From contig NZ_JACHGU010000001.1 of the NCBI RefSeq assembly GCF_014202435.1, positions 620,001-684,000 on the forward strand: a stretch of 64,000 nt of DNA, in the 5' to 3' direction. A program made the position numbers and the translations under genes. This DNA is from Pseudoxanthomonas broegbernensis (GTDB lineage: Bacteria; Pseudomonadota; Gammaproteobacteria; Xanthomonadales; Xanthomonadaceae). Shown here piece by piece: positions 28,223-35,930 of the stretch (position 1 is its first letter; every line of letters begins with the position of its first letter). The notes beneath the pieces are model-generated. The model made no database searches, was not told the DNA's origin, and saw only the letters and a program-made list of their open reading frames with translations.

Positions 28223-29245
28223 TCAGTACTTCATGTTCTGCGACCAGTACGCCTCGATCTGCCCGACCAGCGCATCCGGCAGCGGCACGTAGTCCAGTTG
28301 GCGGGCCTGGGCGTCGCCGTTGGCGTAGACCCACTGGAAGAAGGCCTTGGCGTTCTTCGAGCCGGCCACGTTCTTCGGCTGCCGGTACATCAGGATGAAG
28401 TTGGTGGCGGTGATCGGCCAGGCGTCCTCGCCCGGGGCATCGGTCATCACCAGGTGGAAGTCCTTGCTGGCGCCCCAGTTGGCGCTGGCCGCGGCGGCGG
28501 CGAAGGACTCCTGGCCGGGCTGCACGAAGCGGCCGGCGGCGTTCTTCAGCGAGGCATGGGACAGCTTGTTCTGCAGCGCGTAGGAAAGCTCGACGTAGCC
28601 GATGCCGCCCTTGATCTGCTTCACGTAGGCGGCCACGCCCTCGTTGCCCTTGCCGCCGATGCCCGCCGGCCACTGCACCGAGGTGCCTTCGCCGACCTTG
28701 CTCTTCCACTCCGGGCTGACCTTGGACAGGTAGTTGGCGAAGTTGAAGGTGGTGCCCGAGCCGTCGGAGCGGTGGACCACGGTGATCTTGGTGTCCGGCA
28801 GGGCCAGGCCCGGGTTGAGCGCGGCGATGGCCGGATCGTTCCACTTGCCGACCCTGCCCAGGAAGATGCCGGCCAGGGTTGGGCCGTCCAGCTTCAGCGC
28901 GCCCGGGGCGATGCCCTGCACGTTGAGGATCGGCACCACGCCGCCGATCACCGACGGGAACTGGGCCAGGCCGAACTTGGCCAGTTCCTCCGGCTTGAGC
29001 GGCGCGTCGGAGGAGCCGAAGTCCACGGTGCCGGCCTTGATCTGGGCGATGCCGCCGCCCGAGCCGATGGACTGGTAGTTGACCTGCTTGCCGGTGGCGT
29101 CCTTGTAGTCGGCCGACCACTTGGACATGACCGGATAGATGAAGGAGGCGCCCGCGCCGGTGACGTCGTTGGCGTGGGCGAAGGGGATCGATGCGGAAGC
29201 CGCGATCAGTGCGGCGGCGACGCGGAACTTGAACCTGGCGTTCAC
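28223..29245 (-). CDS. pstS: PstS paralogue, soluble periplasmic phosphate-binding protein
   Basis: A 340-residue phosphate-binding protein with a Sec signal ending in AHA near residue 25 and no lipobox, so it should be free in the periplasm, unlike the lipoprotein copy. The phosphate-site motifs match those of the neighbour: GAGASFIYP, YQSIGSGGGIAQIKAG, FGSSDAPL, HRSDGSGTTFNF. The start is GTG, chosen because AGGAG lies seven bases before it and no ATG fits. It is a monocistronic unit between its own terminator and two upstream Pho boxes. Confidence 0.95.
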   Translation of the reverse strand: MNARFKFRVAAALIAASASIPFAHANDVTGAGASFIYPVMSKWSADYKDATGKQVNYQSIGSGGGIAQIKAGTVDFGSSDAPLKPEELAKFGLAQFPSVIGGVVPILNVQGIAPGALKLDGPTLAGIFLGRVGKWNDPAIAALNPGLALPDTKITVVHRSDGSGTTFNFANYLSKVSPEWKSKVGEGTSVQWPAGIGGKGNEGVAAYVKQIKGGIGYVELSYALQNKLSHASLKNAAGRFVQPGQESFAAAAASANWGASKDFHLVMTDAPGEDAWPITATNFILMYRQPKNVAGSKNAKAFFQWVYANGDAQARQLDYVPLPDALVGQIEAYWSQNMKY

Positions 29246-29320
29246 GTGGGACTCCTGCAAGTGCGTGGAACGGACGAGGGGGGTGCGGACGCGGCCGGGC
29301 GCGTCCATCCCGTCCATTGC

Positions 29321-29338
29321 ATAACCGCGCGATGACAG
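29321..29338 (-). promoter_or_regulatory. Pho box 2 for pstS paralogue
   Basis: Minus strand CTGTCAT-CGCG-CGGTTAT. The first half-site is a perfect consensus, the second is degenerate. It is the gene-proximal member of a pair whose starts are 33 bp apart. Confidence 0.6.
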
Positions 29339-29353
29339 CAGTGCGTATTCCGG

Positions 29354-29371
29354 ATGACGCCCGCATGACAG
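29354..29371 (-). promoter_or_regulatory. Pho box 1 for pstS paralogue
   Basis: Minus strand CTGTCAT-GCGG-GCGTCAT: both half-sites near consensus with exact 4-bp spacing. This is the clearest Pho box in the window. Confidence 0.85.
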
Positions 29372-29418
29372 TGCGCGGCATCGCGCGCGCGGGGCGGCCG
29401 CGAGGGTGCGCGCCCTCC

Positions 29419-29436
29419 GGGTCACATTTCCGTCAT
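29419..29436 (+). promoter_or_regulatory. Pho box 1 for the porin gene
   Basis: Plus strand GGGTCAC-ATTT-CCGTCAT, two half-sites with 4-bp AT-rich spacer, 123 bp upstream of the porin ATG. Confidence 0.7.
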
Positions 29437-29451
29437 GCCGCCGCAGCGTGG

Positions 29452-29469
29452 CTGTCAGATTCGCGTCGC
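29452..29469 (+). promoter_or_regulatory. Pho box 2 for the porin gene
   Basis: Plus strand CTGTCAG-ATTC-GCGTCGC. First half-site is close to consensus; second is weaker. It starts 33 bp after box 1, the same spacing as the pair on the other strand, i.e. three helical turns. Confidence 0.6.
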
Positions 29470-29559
29470 AAGCTGCGCGGCGTCTTGACGGGTGCTTCAC
29501 GTCGCCGCCGGGGAACGGGGCATCCGCACGCCACCACCATCACCATCCGGAGAGCTCCC

Positions 29560-30855
29560 ATGCGTCATTCCTACCTCGCCGTCGCGCTCGCCGCGGCCCT
29601 GGGCACCACCGCCTCGTTCGATGCCGCCGCCGACAACGCCGGGCTGGCCGAGCTGAAGGCGCAACTGGCCGCGCTGCAGGCCAAGGTGGCCGAACTGGAG
29701 ACGCGCACCGATGCGCAGTCGGACATCAACGTCGGCACCCAGCAGAGCCTTGAGAGCATCGCCGCCAGCGCGCCCAAGGTCGAGACCAAGGGCGGGCTGA
29801 AGGTCACCTCGGCGGACAAGAAGTTCGAAGTCTCCCTCGGCGGCCGCATCCACTTCGACGCCTACGCCTTCGACCGCGACCTGGCCGCCAGCACCGGCAC
29901 CAGCGAGTTCCGCCGCGCGCGCCTGACCCTGGCCGGCAAGGCCTACGGCTGGGACTACAAGGTCGAGCAGGATTTCGCCGCCGGCACCAACCTCGACGGC
30001 CTGCGCGACCTGTACATCAGTACCGGCTTCCTGGGCGGCAAGGCCACCATCGGCCACTTCAAGCCGTACCGCTCGATGGAGGAACTGACCAGCTCCAACG
30101 AGATCCTGATGATGGAGCGCCCGTTCGCTTCGGCCACCGGCCTGTTCAGCGGCCGCCAGTTCCAGCAGGGCGTGGGCTACCAGCGCGCCGGCGACAACTA
30201 CAGCGCCGGCTTCACCGTGTTCAACCTGCGCGGCGCCGCGGGCGCCCGCAACGAGGGCATGGGCGTGGCCGGCCGCGTCACCTTCGCCCCGATCAACACC
30301 GACGACAGCACCCTGCACTTCGGCGGCTGGGCCAGCCAGGAGAACAACAACCAGGGCTCGGCCGACCTGGCCGCCACCGCCAACTACGCCGGCCGCCGCG
30401 GCCCGGCGCAGGCCATCGCCATCACCACCGGCGCCAGCCGCAACACGGTCACCGCCTACGGCCTGGAAGCGGCCGGCTCGTTCGGCCCGCTGTTCTTCCA
30501 GGGCGAGTACGTCAACGCCACCTTCGGCCAGCCGGCCGGCGCCGACCAGGACGTGGCCACCTGGTACCTGCAGGGCAGTTGGCTGCTCAACGGCGGGCAC
30601 AAGGCCTACAAGCCGGCCACCGGCGTGTTCGCCTCGCCCAAGGTCGCCGGCAAGGGCCTGTGGGAGCTGACCGCGCGCTACGACACCATCGAGAACAAGG
30701 ACATCGCCAACCGCGAGGCGACCAGCGTGATCCTGGGCGTGAACTACTACGTCAACCCCAACCTGCGCTTCATGTTCAACTACACCCAGGGCGACAACGA
30801 GTTCACCGGCGACGAGACCGGCCAGTACGCGCTGCGCACGCAGTTCAGTTGGTAA
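29560..30855 (+). CDS. OprO/OprP-like phosphate-selective porin
   Basis: A 431-residue outer-membrane porin. A signal peptide (about 1-24) is followed by a periplasmic coiled coil (LAELKAQLAALQAKVAELE, about 29-47), then a beta-barrel whose strands end with the C-terminal aromatic RTQFSW. The barrel opening FEVSLGGRIHFDAYAFD (about 88-104) and RRARLTLAGKAYGWDYKVE match the phosphate/polyphosphate porin family. It is divergent from pstS and has its own Pho boxes and terminator, so it supplies outer-membrane phosphate entry. The ATG after GGAGAGC is preferred over in-frame upstream codons. Confidence 0.9.
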   Translation: MRHSYLAVALAAALGTTASFDAAADNAGLAELKAQLAALQAKVAELETRTDAQSDINVGTQQSLESIAASAPKVETKGGLKVTSADKKFEVSLGGRIHFDAYAFDRDLAASTGTSEFRRARLTLAGKAYGWDYKVEQDFAAGTNLDGLRDLYISTGFLGGKATIGHFKPYRSMEELTSSNEILMMERPFASATGLFSGRQFQQGVGYQRAGDNYSAGFTVFNLRGAAGARNEGMGVAGRVTFAPINTDDSTLHFGGWASQENNNQGSADLAATANYAGRRGPAQAIAITTGASRNTVTAYGLEAAGSFGPLFFQGEYVNATFGQPAGADQDVATWYLQGSWLLNGGHKAYKPATGVFASPKVAGKGLWELTARYDTIENKDIANREATSVILGVNYYVNPNLRFMFNYTQGDNEFTGDETGQYALRTQFSW

Positions 30856-30887
30856 GCGGCGGCATCGGCGCCGATGGACGGACGCCC

Positions 30888-30923
30888 CGCTTCGGCGGGG
30901 CGTCCGTGTTTTTGCGCCCTCGT
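30888..30923 (+). terminator. Rho-independent terminator of the porin gene
   Basis: A perfect 13-bp stem (ACGGACGCCCCGC with its complement), TTCG loop and GTTTTTG run, 33 bp past the stop codon. Confidence 0.92.
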
Positions 30924-30984
30924 CCGCCGCGCGCCTGGGTACCTGGGCGCCGCCGGCATGGCGATTCGCGGTTCCCGTCCGGGC

Positions 30985-31830
30985 CTACCCCGGTGGGGTT
31001 TTGTCCGGAAACCGGCAGATGTCGCGGATCACGCACTGCGGGCAGTCCGGCTTGCGCGCCTTGCACACGTAGCGGCCGTGCAGGATCAGCCAGTGGTGCG
31101 CGTCCTGCATGAATTCGGCCGGCACCACCTTAAGCAGGCCGTCCTCCACCGCGCGCACGTCCTTGCCCGGGGCCAGCCCGGTGCGGTTGGCGACGCGGAA
31201 GATATGCGTGTCCACCGCGATGGTGGGCTCGCCGAAGGCGGTGTTGAGCACCACGTTGGCGGTCTTGCGGCCCACGCCCGGCAGCGCTTCCAGCGCGGCG
31301 CGGTCGCGCGGCACCTGGCCGCCGTGCCGTTCCACCAGGATGCGGCAGGTGGCGATCACGTTCCTGGCCTTGGCGTTGAACAGGCCGATGGTGGCGATGT
31401 GCTTCTTCAGCCCCTCCTCGCCCAGGCCGAGGATCGCCTGCGGCGTGTTGGCCAGTGGGTACAGGCGGCGGGTGGCCTTGTTCACGCCCACGTCGGTGGC
31501 CTGCGCGGACAGGATCACCGCCACCAGCAGCTCGAACGCGGTGGTGTATTCCAGCTCCGTGGTCGGGTGCGGGTTGAGTTCGCGCAGGCGTACGAACATT
31601 TCGCGTACTTCCTCGGGCCGGAGCCGGCCGGCACGGGCGCGCGGCTTCTTGGCGGCGCTGGCGGGGGCGGGCCCGCCGGCCGTGGCCGCGGGGGCGCCCG
31701 CGGTCTTCCGCCGGCCGGCGGGAACGGCCGCGGCGCGGTCGGCGGCGCGGCGCGTGGAGGCGTCCTCCGTGCGCCCGCCGGGGGCGGTGCGGGCCGCGGC
31801 GCCGGGGCGCCGCCGGTCGTGCGGGCTCAT
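30985..31830 (-). CDS. nth: endonuclease III with long N-terminal extension
   Basis: A 281-residue DNA glycosylase/AP lyase that removes oxidised pyrimidines. Helix-hairpin-helix LPGVGRKTANVVLN carries the catalytic K189; D207 is in VDTHIFR. The 4Fe-4S cluster Cys are C256, C263, C266 and C272 (6-2-5 spacing). Typical Nth starts near residue 72 here (EEVREMFVRLRELNPHP); the first 70 residues are an Arg/Ala/Pro-rich disordered extension. The start overlaps the upstream gene by 4 bp (ATGA), which supports the long form, though a later start cannot be excluded. Confidence 0.93.
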   Translation of the reverse strand: MSPHDRRRPGAAARTAPGGRTEDASTRRAADRAAAVPAGRRKTAGAPAATAGGPAPASAAKKPRARAGRLRPEEVREMFVRLRELNPHPTTELEYTTAFELLVAVILSAQATDVGVNKATRRLYPLANTPQAILGLGEEGLKKHIATIGLFNAKARNVIATCRILVERHGGQVPRDRAALEALPGVGRKTANVVLNTAFGEPTIAVDTHIFRVANRTGLAPGKDVRAVEDGLLKVVPAEFMQDAHHWLILHGRYVCKARKPDCPQCVIRDICRFPDKTPPG

Positions 31831-32210
31831 GCCGGACCGCCCTTGGCGGCGCGCGCCCGCGCCCGCGCCAGCGCGGCGGCGGCGGCGGCCGGAAGCGCCG
31901 GTGCGGTGCGCGGTGCGGCATCGGCCGCGGGCGGCGCGGCCGGCGGTGCGGCCAGGCGCCGCGACTGGCGCTCGGCGGCGATGCCGGCCAGCCGGGCGGC
32001 GCGGGCGCGATGGCGTTCGCGCGCGTCCCAGGCCTGGCGCAGGCGCGCCTGCGCCTGCCGCAGCGGTGCGTCCTCCGCCGCGGCGGCACGGGCCGGGTAA
32101 TCCATCAGGCCGGCCTGCAGCGCGGCGTCCACGTCGCCGCCCGCCAGCAGCGCCAGCAGGCGCAAGCGCAGTTCGTCGGGAGCAGGGCCGGCAGCGGGCG
32201 GGCGCGTCAT
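31827..32210 (-). CDS. conserved-context Ala/Arg-rich protein (127 aa)
   Basis: An unrecognised 127-residue protein. Residues 10-50 look ordered (DELRLRLLALLAGGDVDAAL, then LMDYPAR), followed by a long Arg/Ala helix (about 52-85) and a Pro/Ala-rich end. It overlaps nth by 4 bp and follows the crotonase gene by 16 bp, so it lies within a three-gene operon; this coupling is the main support for it being real. No function assigned. Confidence 0.65.
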   Translation of the reverse strand: MTRPPAAGPAPDELRLRLLALLAGGDVDAALQAGLMDYPARAAAAEDAPLRQAQARLRQAWDARERHRARAARLAGIAAERQSRRLAAPPAAPPAADAAPRTAPALPAAAAAALARARARAAKGGPA

Positions 32211-32226
32211 GGCGGTGCGGGGGCGC

Positions 32227-33009
32227 TCAATGGCCGCCGAACCGCGGCGTGCGCTTCTCGAGGAATGCGGCGGTGCCTTCGCGCATGTCCTGGCTGGCGA
32301 ACAGCAGGCCGAACCGCGCGCTCTCGAAGGCCAGGCCTTCCTCCAGCGGGCACTCGCCGCCGGCCAGCACCGCGTCGAGGATGCCGCGCAGCGCCAGGGG
32401 CGCGGCGGCGGCCAAGCGTGCGGCCAGTTCCATGGTGGCCGTTTCCAGGTCGGCGGCGGCCACGACCCGCTGCACCAGGCCCAGTTGCAGCGCGCGCGCC
32501 GCGTCGATGGGCGCGCCGAGCAGGCACAGTTCCAGGGCCGCGCCGCGGCCGGCCAGGCGCAGCAGGCGCTGGGTCCCGCCGAAGCCGGGCATCAGGCCCA
32601 GGCCCACCTCCGGCTGGCCCAGGCGCGTGCCCTCGGCGGCGATGCGCAGGTGGCAGGCCAGGGCCAGTTCCAGCCCCCCGCCCAGCGCATAGCCGTTCAC
32701 CATCGCCACCACCGGCTTGGGCAGCCGCTCGATCCGGCGCATCAGGCGCTGGCCCAGGGCGGAGAACTCGTGGGCCTGGATCGGCGTCAGCGCGGCCATC
32801 TGGGCGATGTCGGCCCCGGCGACGAAGGCTTTCGGGCCGGCGCCGGTCAGCACCACCACCCGCACCTGCGGGTCGTCCTCGGCGGCCGTGAAGGCCACGT
32901 CCAGCGCTTCCAGGGTCTGCCGGTCCAGCGCGTTCAGGCGCTCGGGCCGGTCGATGGTCAGGACCCGGACGCCGTCGGCGTCGCGGCTGAGGACGGGGCT
33001 GGCCGTCAT
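32227..33009 (-). CDS. enoyl-CoA hydratase/isomerase family protein
   Basis: A 260-residue crotonase. Oxyanion-hole segments are KAFVAGADIAQM (about 60-71) and NGYALGGGLELALACHLRI (about 104-122); both catalytic Glu positions of hydratases are present (GLELAL and QPEVGLG). It is therefore a competent 2-enoyl-CoA hydratase rather than a degenerate member. It heads the operon with the 127-aa gene and nth, a combination without obvious functional logic. Confidence 0.9.
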   Translation of the reverse strand: MTASPVLSRDADGVRVLTIDRPERLNALDRQTLEALDVAFTAAEDDPQVRVVVLTGAGPKAFVAGADIAQMAALTPIQAHEFSALGQRLMRRIERLPKPVVAMVNGYALGGGLELALACHLRIAAEGTRLGQPEVGLGLMPGFGGTQRLLRLAGRGAALELCLLGAPIDAARALQLGLVQRVVAAADLETATMELAARLAAAAPLALRGILDAVLAGGECPLEEGLAFESARFGLLFASQDMREGTAAFLEKRTPRFGGH

Positions 33010-33184
33010 GTAAGGGCTCCTGGCTGAATCGGGGGGCCTGTGGGGCGGGTGGGCGGAACTTCCCGGCGCGGCGGGTGTCGGAAAGCCCAGGCCGCGCTGG
33101 CGGGCCGCCGGTGCGGCGGCTATCCTATCGCGTCCGCTACGGCCGGGTATCCCCCGGCATTTCCCTTCTCCGGAGAAGAACTAG

Positions 33185-33886
33185 ATGAAGTTGCGTCCCA
33201 TCGCTGTCGCCGTTGCCGCCCTGTTCCTGGCCGGTGGCGCCTTCGCCCAGGACACCACGTCCGAGAAGGGCAAGCTGAGCTACTACTTCGGCTACGACTA
33301 CGGCAACAACCTGGCCGAGCTGGCCGACCGCGGCGAGCAGTTGGACGTCAACTCGGTGGTCAAGGGCCTGCAGGACGCGCTGGGCAAGAAGCAGCCGTCG
33401 ATCACCGCCGAGCAGCTCAAGCCGGCGCTGGAAGCGTTCCAGAAGCGCGAGCAGGCCCGCGCCGAGCAGGCCAAGGCGCAGTACGACCAGGCCGCCGCCG
33501 AGAACAAGACCAAGTCCGACCAGTTCCTCGCCGGCTACAAGGGCCAGGCGGGCGCCAAGACCCTGCCCAGCGGCGTGGCCTACAAGATCGTCGAGAGCGG
33601 CACCGGCGCCAAGCCGACCCAGGCCAGCACCGTGCAGTTGGAAGTCGCCGGCCCGTACCCGTTCGGGCAGAAGCCGGAGCAGGCGCGCCCGGCGCAGCAG
33701 ATCCCCAGCATCAAGGTCAGCGAGGTCGAGATGGCCGCCATGCGCGAGGTGCTGCTGCAGATGCCGGCCGGTTCCAAGTGGGAAGTGGCGCTGCCGCCGG
33801 ACAAGGCCTACGGCGCCGATCCGCGCACCCCGTTCCCGCCGAACGTGGCGGTGGTGTTCGAGATCAGGCTGGTCGCGATCAAGTAA
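33185..33886 (+). CDS. FKBP-type (FkpA/Mip-like) periplasmic protein with degenerate PPIase domain
   Basis: A 233-residue secreted protein. Signal peptide 1-21 (GGAFA), an FKBP_N dimerisation domain (about 25-120: KLSYYFGYDYGNNLAEL and a Lys/Glu/Gln helix) and an FKBP_C-like domain (about 127-233) ending QMPAGSKWEVALPPDKAYG and NVAVVFEIRLV. The central FKBP active-site part (YxGxLxDGxxFDSS and VIPGW) is not recognisable, so chaperone function without isomerase activity is more likely. It is transcribed alone, with a terminator downstream. Confidence 0.85.
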   Translation: MKLRPIAVAVAALFLAGGAFAQDTTSEKGKLSYYFGYDYGNNLAELADRGEQLDVNSVVKGLQDALGKKQPSITAEQLKPALEAFQKREQARAEQAKAQYDQAAAENKTKSDQFLAGYKGQAGAKTLPSGVAYKIVESGTGAKPTQASTVQLEVAGPYPFGQKPEQARPAQQIPSIKVSEVEMAAMREVLLQMPAGSKWEVALPPDKAYGADPRTPFPPNVAVVFEIRLVAIK

Positions 33887-33909
33887 TCCGCGTCACGGTC
33901 GTTCCCCCC

Positions 33910-33941
33910 TGCGCCGGCTCCATGCCGGCGCAGTCGTTTCT
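33910..33941 (+). terminator. probable terminator after the FKBP-like gene
   Basis: A 9-bp perfect stem TGCGCCGGC/GCCGGCGCA with a 5-nt loop followed by GTCGTTTCTG. The T-run is short but the stem is strong and lies 23 bp past the stop codon. Confidence 0.65.
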
Positions 33942-33987
33942 GCGCGGCGCATTCCGCGCTACGCTTCCCGTACATGCCACGGTTCGC

Positions 33988-34824
33988 GTGCACTCCCTGC
34001 CTTCCCCGCCCACGGACGTCCCGCCCGCGGACGCCGCGCCGTCCAGTCCATGCGTGCGCGCCTGCCGGCTGGGCACGGATGGCCTGTGCGGCGGCTGCCT
34101 GCGCAGCGGCGCGGAGATCGCGCAATGGACGCGCCTGGACGCGGCGACGCGCCGGCGCATGATGGAGACGGTGTTGGCAGGCCGCGAGCGCGAGCGTTAC
34201 CGCTTCCTCGACCAGTTGCAGGAGCGGCAGGCGCTGCGCGGCGTGCTGCATCCCCTGCCGCGGCCGCCGGCAGGCGAGGGCTGGAACCGCTCGGAACTGG
34301 ACGACCTGCTGCCGCCCGCGCCGCTGGCCGAGGCCGCGGTGCTGGTGGGCCTGGTACCGCGTGCCGGCAGCGGCACGCAGGTGCTGCTGACCCTGCGCAC
34401 CGACACCCTGCGCCACCACGGCGGCCAGGTCAGCTTCCCCGGCGGCCGGGTGGAGCCGCAGGACGCGGGCGTGCTGGCCGCCGCGTTGCGCGAAAGCCGG
34501 GAGGAGATCGCGCTGTGCGACCGCCAGGTGGCGCCGCTGGGCTATCTCGATCCGTTCCTCACCATCAGCGGGTTCCGGGTGACGCCGGTGGTCGCGGCGG
34601 TCGATCCGGACTACGTGCCGCGCCCGGAACCGGGCGAAGTGGCCGCGGTGTTCGAGGTTCCGCTGGACTACCTGATGTCGGCCGCGCATCTTCGCCAGGT
34701 GGAGATCGACTACGGCGGCCGCCCGCGCAGCGTGCTGGAATACGACTGGCCGGGCCAGCGCATCTGGGGCGCGACCGCGGCGATCCTCTACAACCTGCGG
34801 CGCCGCCTGGAGGCGGGACCATGA
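33988..34824 (+). CDS. DUF1289-Nudix fusion, CoA-pyrophosphatase-like hydrolase
   Basis: About 278 residues. The N-terminus holds a DUF1289 zinc-like module (SPCVRACRLGTDGLCGGCLR, about 20-39, then WTRLDAATRRRMM). After a helical linker comes a Nudix domain: the UPF0035/CoAse motif LRHHGGQVSFPGG precedes the Nudix box GGRVEPQDAGVLAAALRESR, whose continuation REEI carries the metal Glu. The two parts are usually separate genes; here one frame joins them with no stop. The start is uncertain: GTG at 33988 is favoured because the in-frame ATG at 33922 lies within a terminator hairpin. It overlaps the next gene by 4 bp. Confidence 0.8.
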   Translation: MHSLPSPPTDVPPADAAPSSPCVRACRLGTDGLCGGCLRSGAEIAQWTRLDAATRRRMMETVLAGRERERYRFLDQLQERQALRGVLHPLPRPPAGEGWNRSELDDLLPPAPLAEAAVLVGLVPRAGSGTQVLLTLRTDTLRHHGGQVSFPGGRVEPQDAGVLAAALRESREEIALCDRQVAPLGYLDPFLTISGFRVTPVVAAVDPDYVPRPEPGEVAAVFEVPLDYLMSAAHLRQVEIDYGGRPRSVLEYDWPGQRIWGATAAILYNLRRRLEAGP

Positions 34825-35687
34825 GCGATCCGGCCTGGACCACCCTGATATCGGTCGAGCGGCTGCACGCGGCGCTGGACGACGAGGCGCTGCGCCTGCT
34901 CGACGCGCGCGCGGTACTGGCCGATCCGGCCGCCGGCGCGGCCGCCTGGGCGGTCTCGCACCTGCCCGGTGCGGCCCATGCCGACCTGGATCGCGACCTG
35001 TCCGACCCTTCGCGCCTCGGGCAGGGACGGCATCCGCTGCCGGATGCGGCGGCCTTCGTGCGCCGGGTCGGCGAGTGGGGCATCGGCCCCGCGCACCCGG
35101 TGGCGGTGTACGACGCCGGCGACGGCAGCATGGCCGCCGCGCGGGCGTGGTGGCTGCTGAAGCTGCTTGGCCATGCACGGGTGGCGGTGCTCGACGGCGG
35201 CCTGGCCGCGTGGCGCGCCGCCGGCCTGGCCGAGACCGCCGATCCGGCCGTGCCGGCGCCGCTGCCGCGGTATCCGGCCGTCGGTTTCGAGGGTTCGCGC
35301 ATCGCCGATGCGGCCGAGGTGCTGTCGCGGCTGGGCCAGGCGCCGGGCTGGCTGCTCGACGCGCGCGGCGGCGAGCGCTTCCGTGGCGAAGTCGAGCCGA
35401 TCGACCCGGTCGCCGGCCACGTGCCCGGCGCGCTCAACCGGCCGTTCGCGCTGAACCTGCGCGACGGCCGCTTCCGCCCCGCCGCGGAGCTGCGTGCCGA
35501 GCTGGAGCCGCTGCTGCACGGCCGTGCTCCCTCCGAAACGCTGCTGATGTGCGGTTCCGGGGTGACCGCCTGCCACCTGCTGCTGGCGATGGAGCATGCC
35601 GGCCTGGCGGGCGCGCGGGTGTATGCCGGTTCGTGGAGCGGCTGGATCGCCGATCCCTCGCGCCCGGTGGCGACCGGCCCGGCGTAG
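34821..35687 (+). CDS. thiosulfate/3-mercaptopyruvate sulfurtransferase (tandem rhodanese)
   Basis: A 288-residue two-domain rhodanese. The N-domain (about 1-140) has LLDARAVLADP and HLPGAAHADLDRDLS; the C-domain has the active loop CGSGVTAC, whose Cys accepts the sulfane sulfur. The CGSGVTA form favours 3-mercaptopyruvate as donor. Start overlaps the Nudix stop (ATGA), so the pair is one operon. Cytoplasmic, no signal peptide. Confidence 0.9.
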   Translation: MSDPAWTTLISVERLHAALDDEALRLLDARAVLADPAAGAAAWAVSHLPGAAHADLDRDLSDPSRLGQGRHPLPDAAAFVRRVGEWGIGPAHPVAVYDAGDGSMAAARAWWLLKLLGHARVAVLDGGLAAWRAAGLAETADPAVPAPLPRYPAVGFEGSRIADAAEVLSRLGQAPGWLLDARGGERFRGEVEPIDPVAGHVPGALNRPFALNLRDGRFRPAAELRAELEPLLHGRAPSETLLMCGSGVTACHLLLAMEHAGLAGARVYAGSWSGWIADPSRPVATGPA

Positions 35688-35733
35688 GCGCCGGTCTCGC
35701 CGGCGACCGCTGGCTGGCGGAGTGCCGACACTT

Positions 35734-35765
35734 CTCGTAGCGCGGGGCTTGCCTCGTTCTACGAG
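35734..35765. repeat. REP-like palindromic element with GTAG head
   Basis: CTCGTAG and CTACGAG bracket an 18-bp interior containing GGGGCTTGCC. GTAG-headed imperfect palindromes are typical REP sequences of the Stenotrophomonas/Xanthomonas group. Only one copy is visible in this window, so assignment is tentative. The surrounding 243-bp gap shows nothing else. Confidence 0.35.
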
Positions 35766-35930
35766 GAGGCCCGAGGAGCCTCTCGCGGATGCCCTGGGAA
35801 CTCGGTCCGATGTGGCAGGCGACGACGCCCGCGCATGCGATCCGGACGCACTTGTCCGGAACGAAGGCATGGCGGCCGACGGCAAGCCGGCGCATGCGGT
35901 CCAGGCCGCATCGCCGCGCGCCGCTCCGCG

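Larger units (their letters stand above)
29246..29559. promoter_or_regulatory. divergent Pho-regulated promoter region
   Basis: The 314-bp gap between pstS and the porin gene contains four Pho-box-like elements, two facing each gene. No other gene is supported. The pairing implies PhoB drives both genes in phosphate starvation. Confidence 0.75.
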
